The notes under the pieces were generated by a model. It saw only the letters and a list, made by a program, of their open reading frames with translations. It did no database searches and had not been told where the DNA came from. DNA of 64,000 nucleotides, taken from NCBI RefSeq assembly GCF_000192435.1, contig NZ_AEUD01000004.1:186001-250000 (forward strand), read 5' to 3'. The DNA comes from Gordonia neofelifaecis NRRL B-59395. Its GTDB lineage: Bacteria; Actinomycetota; Actinomycetes; Mycobacteriales; Mycobacteriaceae. The translations under genes were made by a program, and so were the position numbers. Below, one piece after another: positions 44,862 through 53,300 of the stretch (position 1 is its first letter; every line of letters starts with the position of its first letter).

Positions 44862-46334
44862 ATGTCGTCCCCCACGATTTCCTCGCCGCAAGTAGCCGTC
44901 AACGACATCGGCTCGGCCGAGGACTTCCTCGCCGCCGTTGACTCGACCATCAAGTACTTCAATGACGGCGACATCGTCGAAGGCACCATTGTCAAGGTCG
45001 ATCGCGACGAGGTCCTGCTCGACATCGGCTACAAGACCGAGGGCGTCATCCCCTCGCGTGAGCTGTCGATCAAGCACGACGTCGACCCGAACGAAGTCGT
45101 CACCGTCGGTGACGAGGTCGAGGCTCTTGTTCTCACCAAGGAGGACAAGGAAGGCCGCCTGATCCTGTCGAAGAAGCGGGCTCAGTACGAGCGCGCCTGG
45201 GGCACGATCGAGGAGCTCAAGGAGAAGGACGAGGCCGTCAAGGGCACCGTCATCGAGGTCGTCAAGGGCGGCCTGATCCTCGACATCGGTCTGCGCGGCT
45301 TCCTCCCGGCATCGCTGGTGGAGATGCGTCGCGTCCGCGACCTCCAGCCGTACATCGGCAAGGAGGTCGAGGCCAAGATCATCGAGCTCGACAAGAACCG
45401 CAACAACGTCGTTCTGTCGCGCCGCGCTTGGCTGGAGCAGACCCAGTCCGAGGTCCGCAGCGAGTTCCTCAACCAGCTGCAGAAGGGCCAGGTCCGCAAG
45501 GGCGTCGTGTCCTCGATCGTCAACTTCGGTGCGTTCGTCGATCTCGGCGGCGTCGACGGTCTGGTCCACGTCTCCGAGCTGTCCTGGAAGCACATCGATC
45601 ACCCGTCCGAGGTCGTCACCGTTGGCGACGAGGTCACCGTCGAGGTCCTGGACGTCGACATGGACCGCGAGCGCGTGTCGCTGTCGCTGAAGGCCACCCA
45701 GGAAGACCCGTGGCGTCAGTTCGCCCGCACCCATGCGATCGGCCAGATCGTTCCGGGCAAGGTCACCAAGCTGGTGCCGTTCGGTGCGTTCGTCCGCGTC
45801 GAAGAGGGCATCGAGGGTCTGGTCCACATCTCGGAGCTGGCCGAGCGCCACGTCGAGGTTCCGGACCAGGTCGTCTCCGTCGGCGACGACGCGATGGTCA
45901 AGGTCATCGACATCGACCTGGATCGCCGTCGCATCTCGCTCTCGCTGAAGCAGGCCAACGAGGACTACACCGAGGAGTTCGATCCCTCGAAGTACGGTAT
46001 GGCCGACAGCTACGACGACCAGGGGAACTACATCTTCCCCGAGGGCTTCGACGCCGAGACCAACGAGTGGCTCGAGGGCTACGACAAGCAGCGTGAGGAG
46101 TGGGAGGCCCGCTACGCCGAGGCCGAGCGCCGTCACAAGCTGCACACCGCTCAGATCGAGAAGTTCGCCGCGGCTGCCGCCGAGGCGGAGAACGCTCCGA
46201 GCGACTACTCGTCGTCGTCGAGCTCGGCTTCGCAGTCGACCTCGTCGAGCAGCGGCCCGGCTCAGACCGGTGGCTCGCTGGCCAGCGACGAGCAGCTCGC
46301 CGCTCTGCGCGAGAAGCTGTCGGGCAACGCCTGA
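44862..46334 (+). CDS. rpsA: 30S ribosomal protein S1
   Basis: 490 residues. Four S1 repeats are visible: about 34-105 (GTIVKVDRDEVLLDIGYKTE), 120-190 (GTVIEVVKGGLILDIGLRGF), 205-276 (GVVSSIVNFGAFVDLGGVDG) and 291-363 (GKVTKLVPFGAFVRVEEGIE). A Ser-rich low-complexity tail (about 440-470) follows. It helps mRNA bind the ribosome and may act in trans-translation. The start ATG at 44862 has GGAG 11 bases upstream. The 215-base upstream region is AT-richer and contains TACTAGATAC, a possible -10. A strong terminator follows. Confidence 0.96.
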   Translation: MSSPTISSPQVAVNDIGSAEDFLAAVDSTIKYFNDGDIVEGTIVKVDRDEVLLDIGYKTEGVIPSRELSIKHDVDPNEVVTVGDEVEALVLTKEDKEGRLILSKKRAQYERAWGTIEELKEKDEAVKGTVIEVVKGGLILDIGLRGFLPASLVEMRRVRDLQPYIGKEVEAKIIELDKNRNNVVLSRRAWLEQTQSEVRSEFLNQLQKGQVRKGVVSSIVNFGAFVDLGGVDGLVHVSELSWKHIDHPSEVVTVGDEVTVEVLDVDMDRERVSLSLKATQEDPWRQFARTHAIGQIVPGKVTKLVPFGAFVRVEEGIEGLVHISELAERHVEVPDQVVSVGDDAMVKVIDIDLDRRRISLSLKQANEDYTEEFDPSKYGMADSYDDQGNYIFPEGFDAETNEWLEGYDKQREEWEARYAEAERRHKLHTAQIEKFAAAAAEAENAPSDYSSSSSSASQSTSSSSGPAQTGGSLASDEQLAALREKLSGNA

Positions 46335-46359
46335 TCTGCTTGTAGCAGCCGGTTAGACC

Positions 46360-46395
46360 AACGGCGCCCCGGAACTTCGGTTCCGGGGCGCCGTT
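46360..46395 (+). terminator. Terminator of rpsA
   Basis: 16-base perfect stem (46360-46375 with 46380-46395) closed by a TTCG tetraloop, 26 bases after the rpsA stop. The most canonical terminator in the window. Confidence 0.88.
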
Positions 46396-46451
46396 CGTTG
46401 TGCGGGAGCTGGTCTCGCGGTCATTCGCGAGGAGACCGATCCATGCACTGT

Positions 46452-46466
46452 TGACAATAATTTTCA
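46452..46466 (+). promoter_or_regulatory. Zur-box-like operator before aztD
   Basis: TGACAATAATTTTCA is an imperfect palindrome (6 of 7 arm positions around A) resembling the TGAAAATnATTTTCA sites bound by actinobacterial Zur. It lies 22 bases before the start codon and next to a -10-like TAAAGT at 46468-46473, so a bound repressor would block transcription. Confidence 0.6.
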
Positions 46467-46487
46467 TTAAAGTGTTCACTTGTCGTC

Positions 46488-47723
46488 ATGCTCAACACAC
46501 GACTTCACGCTTCCGCACTCGCGGTCTGCGCCGCACTTCTAGCCGGATGCTCGGCCGGCACAACGGATTCGAGCTCCGACGACGACGGCCACGAGCACGC
46601 CCACGTGGCTGAGAACCGCAGCGCCTCCCCACGTCTCGTCGTCGCCTACGACGGCGGCGTCCGAGTCCTCGACGGAGAAACCCTGGCGCAGGTCGCCGAT
46701 CTCCCGCGCGACGGCTTCCTTCGACTCAACGACGCGGGCGACTCGCGCCACGTCTTCGTCACCACCGAAGACGGCTTCGCTCTTCTGGATGCGGGCACCT
46801 GGCACGAAGCCCATGGCGACCATCGCCACTACCGCACTGCGCCACCGCGTTTCACCGACACGACGTTCGACGGCAGCGAACCCGGACACGCGGTCGCACA
46901 CGACGGTCGGGTCACGCTCTTCTTCGACGGGACGGGTGAGGTCAAGACCGTCGAGCAGTCCGACCTCGGAGACGCGCAGATGTCGTCGACCGATTACCGC
47001 TCGCCTCACGCCCATCACGGAGTCGCGGTGACCAGAGCCGACGGCAGTCTGGTGATCTCCCGCGGAGACGACGACGCACGGACCGGCATCGCGATCCTCG
47101 GGCCCGACCGCCGCGAGCGTGCGACGTCGACGAACTGTCCCGGCGTGCACGGTGAGGCGTCGGCCGCCGGCGGTGTGCTGACCTTCGGGTGCGAGGACGG
47201 GGTCGTCGTTGTCCGCGAGGACACGATCCGGAAGGTGACCGCTCCCGACGCGTACGGCCGGATCGGCAACCAACGCGGGTCCGAACAGTCGACCGTGATC
47301 CTCGGCGACTACAAGACACGGGCGAACCTGCCGGACGACGAGATCGAGCGGCCGACGCGGTTCTCGCTCATCGATACCGAGACCGGCGATCTGCGCCTGG
47401 TGGACCTGCCCGCCGGCTACAGTTTCCGTTCGCTGGCACGCGGCCCGAACGGTGAGGCGATCGTGCTCGGGACGGACGGGTTCCTGTACGTCTTCGACGC
47501 GTCGACGGCTCAGCTCGTCGCGAAGCACCAGGTGCTCGCACCCTGGCGGGAACCGATCGATTGGCAGGAACCGATGGCGTCGGTCGTCGTTCTGGGAGAC
47601 CTCGCCTACGTGAACGATCCCGCGCAGTCGACGATCCGAGCCGTCGATCTCGCGACCGGACAGACGCGCGCCACGGCCGATCTCGGGGTCGCCGCGGCTG
47701 AGATGGTCCCCGTCAGCGGCTGA
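46488..47723 (+). CDS. aztD: AztD-like zinc metallochaperone lipoprotein
   Basis: 411 residues. A lipoprotein signal peptide ends in LLAGC (Cys21). The mature protein begins with Ser/Asp-rich linker and a His-rich stretch (DGHEHAHVAE), then a beta-propeller of about 350 residues with several histidine clusters (WHEAHGDHRHY, SPHAHHGVAV) and a likely disulfide (TNCPG...TFGCEDG). AztD of Paracoccus is a zinc chaperone for the AztABC importer; sequence style and metal ligands fit that family. No aztA, aztB or aztC gene is adjacent. A Zur-box-like site upstream supports induction under zinc shortage. Confidence 0.78.
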   Translation: MLNTRLHASALAVCAALLAGCSAGTTDSSSDDDGHEHAHVAENRSASPRLVVAYDGGVRVLDGETLAQVADLPRDGFLRLNDAGDSRHVFVTTEDGFALLDAGTWHEAHGDHRHYRTAPPRFTDTTFDGSEPGHAVAHDGRVTLFFDGTGEVKTVEQSDLGDAQMSSTDYRSPHAHHGVAVTRADGSLVISRGDDDARTGIAILGPDRRERATSTNCPGVHGEASAAGGVLTFGCEDGVVVVREDTIRKVTAPDAYGRIGNQRGSEQSTVILGDYKTRANLPDDEIERPTRFSLIDTETGDLRLVDLPAGYSFRSLARGPNGEAIVLGTDGFLYVFDASTAQLVAKHQVLAPWREPIDWQEPMASVVVLGDLAYVNDPAQSTIRAVDLATGQTRATADLGVAAAEMVPVSG

Positions 47724-47748
47724 TCCGCGCGACAGCTGTCCGGTGCGG

Positions 47749-50700
47749 TCACGAGTCGGTGCTGATCGTGATCAGCAGATCCCCGTTCTCCACCTGCGCG
47801 ACCTCGGGGATCGCGACCCGGGTGACCGTGCCGCCGACGGGGGTGGTGATCGCCGCCTCCATCTTCATCGCCTCGATGTGCGCGATCGTCGATCCGGCGT
47901 CCACCGTGTCGCCGACGGCGACCTCGAGCGTCACCACGCCCGCGAACGGAGCGGGGACCTGGCCCGGCGCGGTCGGATCGGCCTTCTCGGCGCGCGGCCG
48001 CGCGTCCTCGACCGATCGGTCGCGCACCTGAACGGGACGCAGTTGACCGTTCATCCAGAACATCACGGTGCGCATACCGCGTTCATCGGCGTCGGAGATC
48101 GACTCCAGCCCGAGCAGGATGGTGACGCCGGGGCTGAGTTGGACCGAGTGCTCGGTACCGGAGGTCAGGCCGTAGAAGAACTCGCGAGTCCCGATCACCG
48201 AGGTGTCGCCGAAATTGGTGCGGTGCTCGATGAACTCGCGTGACGGTCCCGGGAACAGCAGGCGCGACAGCGTCGTCCGTCGCGTGGCGGTGTCGCCGTC
48301 GAGGCCCGCGCGGTCGTCGGCGGTCAGTTCGGTGAGCGGCGGTGCGACGGCGGGGGTGTCGCCGAGCGCCCGTGTGCGGAGCGGTTCGGGCCACCCCCCG
48401 GCGGGGGTGCCCAACTCGCCGCGGAAGAATCCGGTGACCGACTCCGGCAGATCCACGACGGTGGGATCGGCGGCGAACTGCTCGGCGCTGACGCCGGAGC
48501 CGACCAGCGCGAGGGCGAGATCGCCGACGACCTTCGACGACGGCGTGACCTTGATCAGGCGGCCGAAGGCGCGGTCGACGCCCGCGTAGGCGTGCTCGAT
48601 GTCCTCGAACCGGTCGGCCAGACCGAGCGCCGTCGCCTGCGCCCGCAGGTTGGAGAGCTGTCCGCCCGGGATCTCATGCGTGTACACGCGACCGGTCGGT
48701 GCGGGGATGCCCGCCTCGAACGGGTGGTACAGGCCGCGCATCGACTCCCAGTAGGGCTCGAGTTCGCAGACGGCGTCGAGGTCGATTCCGGTGTCTCGAT
48801 CGGTATGCGCCGTCGCGGCGATCACCGCGGACATCGGCGGCTGGCTGGTGCCGCCGGACATCGGGGCGGCGGCGACGTCGACCGCGTCGGCGCCGGCGTT
48901 CCAGGCAGCGAGATAGGTGGCGAGCTGGCCGCCCGTGGTGTCGTGCGTGTGGACGTGGACCGGCAGATCGAAGCGCGACCGCAACGCGGTGACCAGCGTC
49001 GTCGCCGCGGGGGCACGCATCAGCCCGGCCATGTCCTTGATCGCGATGATGTGCGCGCCCGCTTCCACGATGCGCTCGGCGAGGCGCAGGTAGTAATCGA
49101 GGGTGTAGAGGTCCTCGCCGGGATTCGCCAGATCGCCGGTGTAGCAGAGCGCCACCTCGGCGACCGCACCGTCGGTGGCACGGACGGCGTCGATCGCGGG
49201 CCGCATCTGGTCCACGTCGTTGAGCGCGTCGAAGATGCGGAAGATGTCGACGCCGGTGGCCGCGGCTTCGGCGACGAAGGCGTCGGTGACCTCGGTGGGA
49301 TACGGGGTGTAGCCGACCGTGTTGCGGCCGCGGAGGAGCATCTGCAGGCAGATGTTCGGGACGGCCTCACGCAGCCGCGCGAGCCGTTCCCACGGATCCT
49401 CATGCAGGAACCGCAGCGCGACGTCGTAGGTGGCGCCGCCCCAGGCCTCGATCGAGAACAGTTGCGGAACGCTGGCGGCCACGTGGCCGGCCACCGCGGT
49501 GAGATCGCGCGTTCGGACGCGGGTCGCGAGCAGCGACTGGTGTGCGTCGCGGAAAGTGGTGTCGGTGACGGCGAGCGCGGATTGGGCCCGCAGGTCGGCG
49601 GCGAATCGTTCCGGACCGAGCGCTGCGAGACGCTGGCGGGAGCCGTCCGGTACGGGCGTTCCGGCGGCCAGCCGCGGGAGCTTGGTCACCGGATCGACGC
49701 CGGCGGGCGACTTGCCGTGCGGCCGGTTGACGGTGATGTCGGCGAGGTAGTTGAGCATGCGGGTGCCGCGATCGGCCGGGACGTTGCCGTGCAGTAGTTC
49801 GGGGTGCTCGCCGATGAACCCGGTGTCCACCGCGCCCGCCCGGAACGACGGCTCGTCGAGCACCGCACGCAGGAACGGGATGTTGGTGGTGACACCGCGG
49901 ATGCGGAACTCGACCAGGGCGCGGCCCGCGCGGGCCAGCGCCGTCTCGCGGGTGGCACCGCGGCAGGTGAGTTTCACCAGCATCGAGTCGAAGTAGGCAC
50001 CGACCTCGGCGCCGACGGTCGTACCGCCGTCGAGGCGGATACCCGCACCGCCCGGCGAGCGGTACGCGGTGATGCGGCCGGTGTCGGGGCGGAACTCGTT
50101 CGCGGGGTCCTCGGTGGTGATGCGGCACTGGACGGCGGCGCCGTGCAGCTGGATCCGGTCCTGCGTCAGGCCGAGGTCGGCCAGGCGCGCGCCCGCGGCG
50201 ACCAGGAGCTGGGTCTGCACCAGGTCGACGTCGGTGACCTCCTCGGTGACGGTGTGCTCCACCTGGATCCGCGGGTTCATCTCGATGAACACGTAGTCGC
50301 CGTCACCGTCGAGCAGATATTCGACGGTGCCCGCGCAGGAATAGCCGATGTGCTTGGCGTACGCGACCGCGTCGGCGCACATGCGGTCGCGGATCTCGGC
50401 GGGCAGGTCCGGTGCGGGCGCCTGCTCGATGACCTTCTGGTGACGTCGCTGGACGGAGCAGTCGCGCTCGTAGAGATGGACGACGTCGCCGGAGCCGTCG
50501 CCGAAGACCTGCACCTCGATGTGACGCGGCGCGATCACCGCCTGCTCGATGTAGACCGCGCCGTCGCCGAACGCCGACTCCGCCTCGCGCGACGCCTCCT
50601 CCAGCGCGGCGGGCAGCAGCGCCGGATCGTCGACTCGACGCATGCCGCGACCGCCGCCTCCCGAGACGGCCTTCACGAACACCGGGAACTTCATCGCGCG

Positions 50701-51144
50701 ACCGGCGTCGACCAGCGCCCGCGGGTCGGTCGACGGCTCGGTGGAGGCCAGCACGGGGAGCCCGGCGGCCTTCGCCTCGGCGATGGCGCGGGACTTGTTG
50801 CCGGTCAACTGCAGCACTTCGGCGGCGGGACCGACGAAGGTGATCCCGTTGATCTCGCAGGCGCGAGCCAGTTCGGGGTTCTCCGAGAGGAAGCCGTAGC
50901 CGGGATAGACGGCGTCGGCACCGGACTCCTTGGCGACGCGGATGATCTCGTCGACGTCGAGGTAGGCGCGCACGGGGTGACCGGGCTCGCCGATCTGGTA
51001 GGCCTCGTCGGCCTTGAAGCGATGCGGTGAGTTGCGGTCCTCGTGCGGGTACACGGCGACGGTGGCGATATCCAGTTCGACGGCGGCGCGGAGAGCTCGG
51101 ATTGCGATCTCGCCGCGGTTGGCGACCAGGATCTTGCGGAACAT
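47749..51144 (-). CDS. pyc: Pyruvate carboxylase
   Basis: 1131 residues, the single-chain form. The biotin carboxylase domain is at about 1-450 (KILVANRGEIAIRALRAA, GGGGRGMRRV, FIEMNPRIQVEHTVTEEV). The carboxyltransferase domain is at about 530-830 (VTDTTFRDAHQSLLATRVRT, where Lys-binding metal ligands sit; DMAGLMRAPA; HTHDTTGGQ). The C-terminal biotinyl domain has biotinylated Lys1094 in EAMKMEA. It makes oxaloacetate from pyruvate and bicarbonate, feeding the citric acid cycle. Monocistronic as far as can be seen; ends 25 bases from the convergent aztD stop. Confidence 0.97.
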   Translation of the reverse strand: MFRKILVANRGEIAIRALRAAVELDIATVAVYPHEDRNSPHRFKADEAYQIGEPGHPVRAYLDVDEIIRVAKESGADAVYPGYGFLSENPELARACEINGITFVGPAAEVLQLTGNKSRAIAEAKAAGLPVLASTEPSTDPRALVDAGRAMKFPVFVKAVSGGGGRGMRRVDDPALLPAALEEASREAESAFGDGAVYIEQAVIAPRHIEVQVFGDGSGDVVHLYERDCSVQRRHQKVIEQAPAPDLPAEIRDRMCADAVAYAKHIGYSCAGTVEYLLDGDGDYVFIEMNPRIQVEHTVTEEVTDVDLVQTQLLVAAGARLADLGLTQDRIQLHGAAVQCRITTEDPANEFRPDTGRITAYRSPGGAGIRLDGGTTVGAEVGAYFDSMLVKLTCRGATRETALARAGRALVEFRIRGVTTNIPFLRAVLDEPSFRAGAVDTGFIGEHPELLHGNVPADRGTRMLNYLADITVNRPHGKSPAGVDPVTKLPRLAAGTPVPDGSRQRLAALGPERFAADLRAQSALAVTDTTFRDAHQSLLATRVRTRDLTAVAGHVAASVPQLFSIEAWGGATYDVALRFLHEDPWERLARLREAVPNICLQMLLRGRNTVGYTPYPTEVTDAFVAEAAATGVDIFRIFDALNDVDQMRPAIDAVRATDGAVAEVALCYTGDLANPGEDLYTLDYYLRLAERIVEAGAHIIAIKDMAGLMRAPAATTLVTALRSRFDLPVHVHTHDTTGGQLATYLAAWNAGADAVDVAAAPMSGGTSQPPMSAVIAATAHTDRDTGIDLDAVCELEPYWESMRGLYHPFEAGIPAPTGRVYTHEIPGGQLSNLRAQATALGLADRFEDIEHAYAGVDRAFGRLIKVTPSSKVVGDLALALVGSGVSAEQFAADPTVVDLPESVTGFFRGELGTPAGGWPEPLRTRALGDTPAVAPPLTELTADDRAGLDGDTATRRTTLSRLLFPGPSREFIEHRTNFGDTSVIGTREFFYGLTSGTEHSVQLSPGVTILLGLESISDADERGMRTVMFWMNGQLRPVQVRDRSVEDARPRAEKADPTAPGQVPAPFAGVVTLEVAVGDTVDAGSTIAHIEAMKMEAAITTPVGGTVTRVAIPEVAQVENGDLLITISTDS

Positions 51145-51313
51145 GCGGAGCGACCTCGATTTCGTGGGGTGTGCGGCTGGGGTCGATCGATGGGTTGCGA
51201 TCGGATTCCCCGTTGCGATTGTGCAGGGTGCGGCGTGGCGACGGGTGGAGTCTGTGAGATCGAGACCGTCCGGTCGTCGTTGTCCGAACAGCTCGACGTT
51301 CTTCGGTGTCAGC

Positions 51314-52267
51314 TCACCTCAGTTCCTCGTCGGCGACGCGCTTGAGACATGCGGTCAACGCGCGCGCAGAAGGGCTGAACGGCCGGTCGGCCGCGACGGT
51401 GAGTCCCACGCTGTGATTGATCGTCGACAGGTCGATCGGCAGCGGCGTCAAGCCGGCGTCGCTGCGGCCGATCAGGCTCGGGAGGACGGCCAGCATCCGG
51501 GTCTCGCGCAGGAGCTCTCGCACGGTGAGATAGCTCGTCGCCTCGACACGTTGAGTAGGGAGCGGGATCCCGAATCGGGTGAAGACCTTCTCCAACTCAC
51601 CGCGCAGAGATGTCTCGACGCCGGGAAGGATCCATTGGTGGTCGCCGACATCGGCGAGCGCGAGACGTGCTGAGGACGCTAGGGGATGCCCGGCTCCGGC
51701 GAACACCTCGACGGACTCGTCGTACAGCGGGATGCGGGTGATGATCGGGGTGCTCGGCGCGGTGAGCCGACCGACGATCATGTCGACCCGACCGGCTTCC
51801 AACTCGGTGAGAAGCGTCGAGGGCGTGCCTTCGCGCACGACCACCGTGAGCAGCGGGTGCTCGGCCTTGATGCGGGCGATCGCTCGCGGCAGAAGAACGT
51901 TCGATCCTGCGAGGTGAGTGCCGACGACGACGGTGCCGCGATCTGCGTTGGTCAGCTCCAGCACGTGACGCCCCGCTTGATTGAGCTGCGCGAGGACGGC
52001 GCGCGCGTGTTCGGTGAACGCCTCGCCGAAGATGGTGGGGACGACCCCGCGCGGACCGCGTGTGTAGAGCTCGACGCCGAGGACGGTCTCGATGTCGCGG
52101 AGGCCCCGCGTGGCAACCGGTTGGGTGACGTGCAGTTCCGCCGCCGCGCCGATCACGCTGCCCTGGCGGGACAGGGCGTCGATGAGCACCAGATGCCGGA
52201 TCTTGAGGCGCCCGTCGAGCAGCTTGGGCGGCTGCGGCTCCCATCCGGACTCGGGCGACGAGCTCAC
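51314..52267 (-). CDS. LysR-family transcriptional regulator
   Basis: 317 residues. The N-terminal winged helix spans about 20-80 (LVLIDALSRQGSVIGAAAEL, TQPVATRGLRDIETVLGVEL), followed by a LysR substrate domain with VVVREGTPSTLLTELEAGRVD and MIVGRL. It resembles the GbpR/CbbR-like subgroup controlling catabolism. The GTG at 52267 overlaps the hydrolase stop. The pair is divergent from the 3-hydroxyanthranilate operon, so this is the likely activator of that operon with a muconate-like or aminobenzoate effector. Confidence 0.88.
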   Translation of the reverse strand: MSSSPESGWEPQPPKLLDGRLKIRHLVLIDALSRQGSVIGAAAELHVTQPVATRGLRDIETVLGVELYTRGPRGVVPTIFGEAFTEHARAVLAQLNQAGRHVLELTNADRGTVVVGTHLAGSNVLLPRAIARIKAEHPLLTVVVREGTPSTLLTELEAGRVDMIVGRLTAPSTPIITRIPLYDESVEVFAGAGHPLASSARLALADVGDHQWILPGVETSLRGELEKVFTRFGIPLPTQRVEATSYLTVRELLRETRMLAVLPSLIGRSDAGLTPLPIDLSTINHSVGLTVAADRPFSPSARALTACLKRVADEELR

Positions 52268-53142
52268 CTGCCGGCCCCTCGCCGGCGGGTCGTCTCGGCG
52301 AGGGCCGAGGCCTGGACCAGATCGAGCAGGGAGCGGAAGAGTTCGCTGGCCGGTTCGGCGAGATCTAAGAAGACGTCGAAGTGGTTTCGTCGGGGCACCG
52401 TCAGAAGTCGACTGTCGGCCACACCGGACCAGTGCCGGTGCAGGTCGGCGCTCTGCCGGGCGAACCCGGACGCCTCGTGCTCGGCCCGGGCGATCACCGT
52501 CGGCGTCGTCGGTGGGGCGCTCAGGGCCGGACTGACGGAGTGGGCGGTCTCGCCGGTCAGGTGGAGCCACTCGTTGGCGGGTGCGTGAACGAGCGGCCGG
52601 AGGTCGTACAGCCCGCTGAGCAGCAGTCCGCCGCGCACTGCCGTCTCGGGTATGCCCGCGGCGTTCTGCCAGCCCGGAACCATGGTCGTCGCCGCGAGAT
52701 GCGCGCCGGCCGAACTGCCGCCGACGACGATGCGATCGGTGTCGAGGCCGTGCTCGCGGCCATGCTGCCAGACCCACGCCAGGGCGCTGCGGACCTGGCG
52801 CACCATCTCGGGCACCGGCGTGGCCGGTGCGAGCCCGTAATCGACTGTCACGGTTGCGATTCCGCGGGCTGCGAGGACATCCGCCATGAAGGCGGTGTCG
52901 GCCCTCGACAGCATTCGCCAGTACCCGCCGTGAACGACGAAGAACACCGGGCGGGGTTCGTCGCCGAGCCCCCAGATGTCCAGGCGCTGACCGCTGGGAC
53001 GGTCGTAGACGATGCCGGTGGTGCCGGCCAGGCGTGCGACGGCCGTGTCGGATCGGCGTCGGTACGCCGCCATGACGGCGTCGAAGGTCGTGCCGGAGAC
53101 GGTGGCGCGGGCGTCGTACGCCTCGGCGATGTCAGGTCTCAC
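52264..53142 (-). CDS. Alpha/beta hydrolase, kynurenine formamidase-like
   Basis: 292 residues from the GTG at 53142, which has a strong AAAGGAG site 6 bases upstream. The oxyanion motif HGGYWR and nucleophile GGSSAGAHLA (esterase/lipase class with HGG) match arylformamidases such as BNA7; the histidine is in RRNHFDVF. Kynurenine formamidase hydrolyses N-formylkynurenine, an upstream precursor of 3-hydroxyanthranilate, and the gene lies beside a 3-hydroxyanthranilate pathway. That role is therefore attractive but inferred; a general carboxylesterase is the alternative. Confidence 0.75.
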   Translation of the reverse strand: MRPDIAEAYDARATVSGTTFDAVMAAYRRRSDTAVARLAGTTGIVYDRPSGQRLDIWGLGDEPRPVFFVVHGGYWRMLSRADTAFMADVLAARGIATVTVDYGLAPATPVPEMVRQVRSALAWVWQHGREHGLDTDRIVVGGSSAGAHLAATTMVPGWQNAAGIPETAVRGGLLLSGLYDLRPLVHAPANEWLHLTGETAHSVSPALSAPPTTPTVIARAEHEASGFARQSADLHRHWSGVADSRLLTVPRRNHFDVFLDLAEPASELFRSLLDLVQASALAETTRRRGAGR

Positions 53143-53300
53143 AGTGGGCTCCTTTCGTGGACCGGGACGGGACTGGACTCTGCCATGCCCTCGACGTCGT
53201 CGATAGGGGTGCACAGCGAAACGACCTATGCCGATTTGAACATGTGTAATGCCCAATAAGGTATTTGCAGGGTATTGCAACACAGATCACAGTTGGAAGC
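53143..53300. promoter_or_regulatory. Divergent promoter region of the 3-hydroxyanthranilate cluster
   Basis: 158 bases between the divergent hydrolase and aldehyde dehydrogenase genes, clearly AT-richer than the flanks near 53219-53290. It contains a direct repeat GGTATTTGCA / GGGTATTGCA (about 53260-53280), a plausible binding region for the adjacent LysR protein. Confidence 0.5.

Noticed and set aside
44757-46145. Minus-strand 462-codon frame opposite rpsA
   Set aside because: Antisense shadow of the highly biased S1 gene; no domain and no ribosome site.
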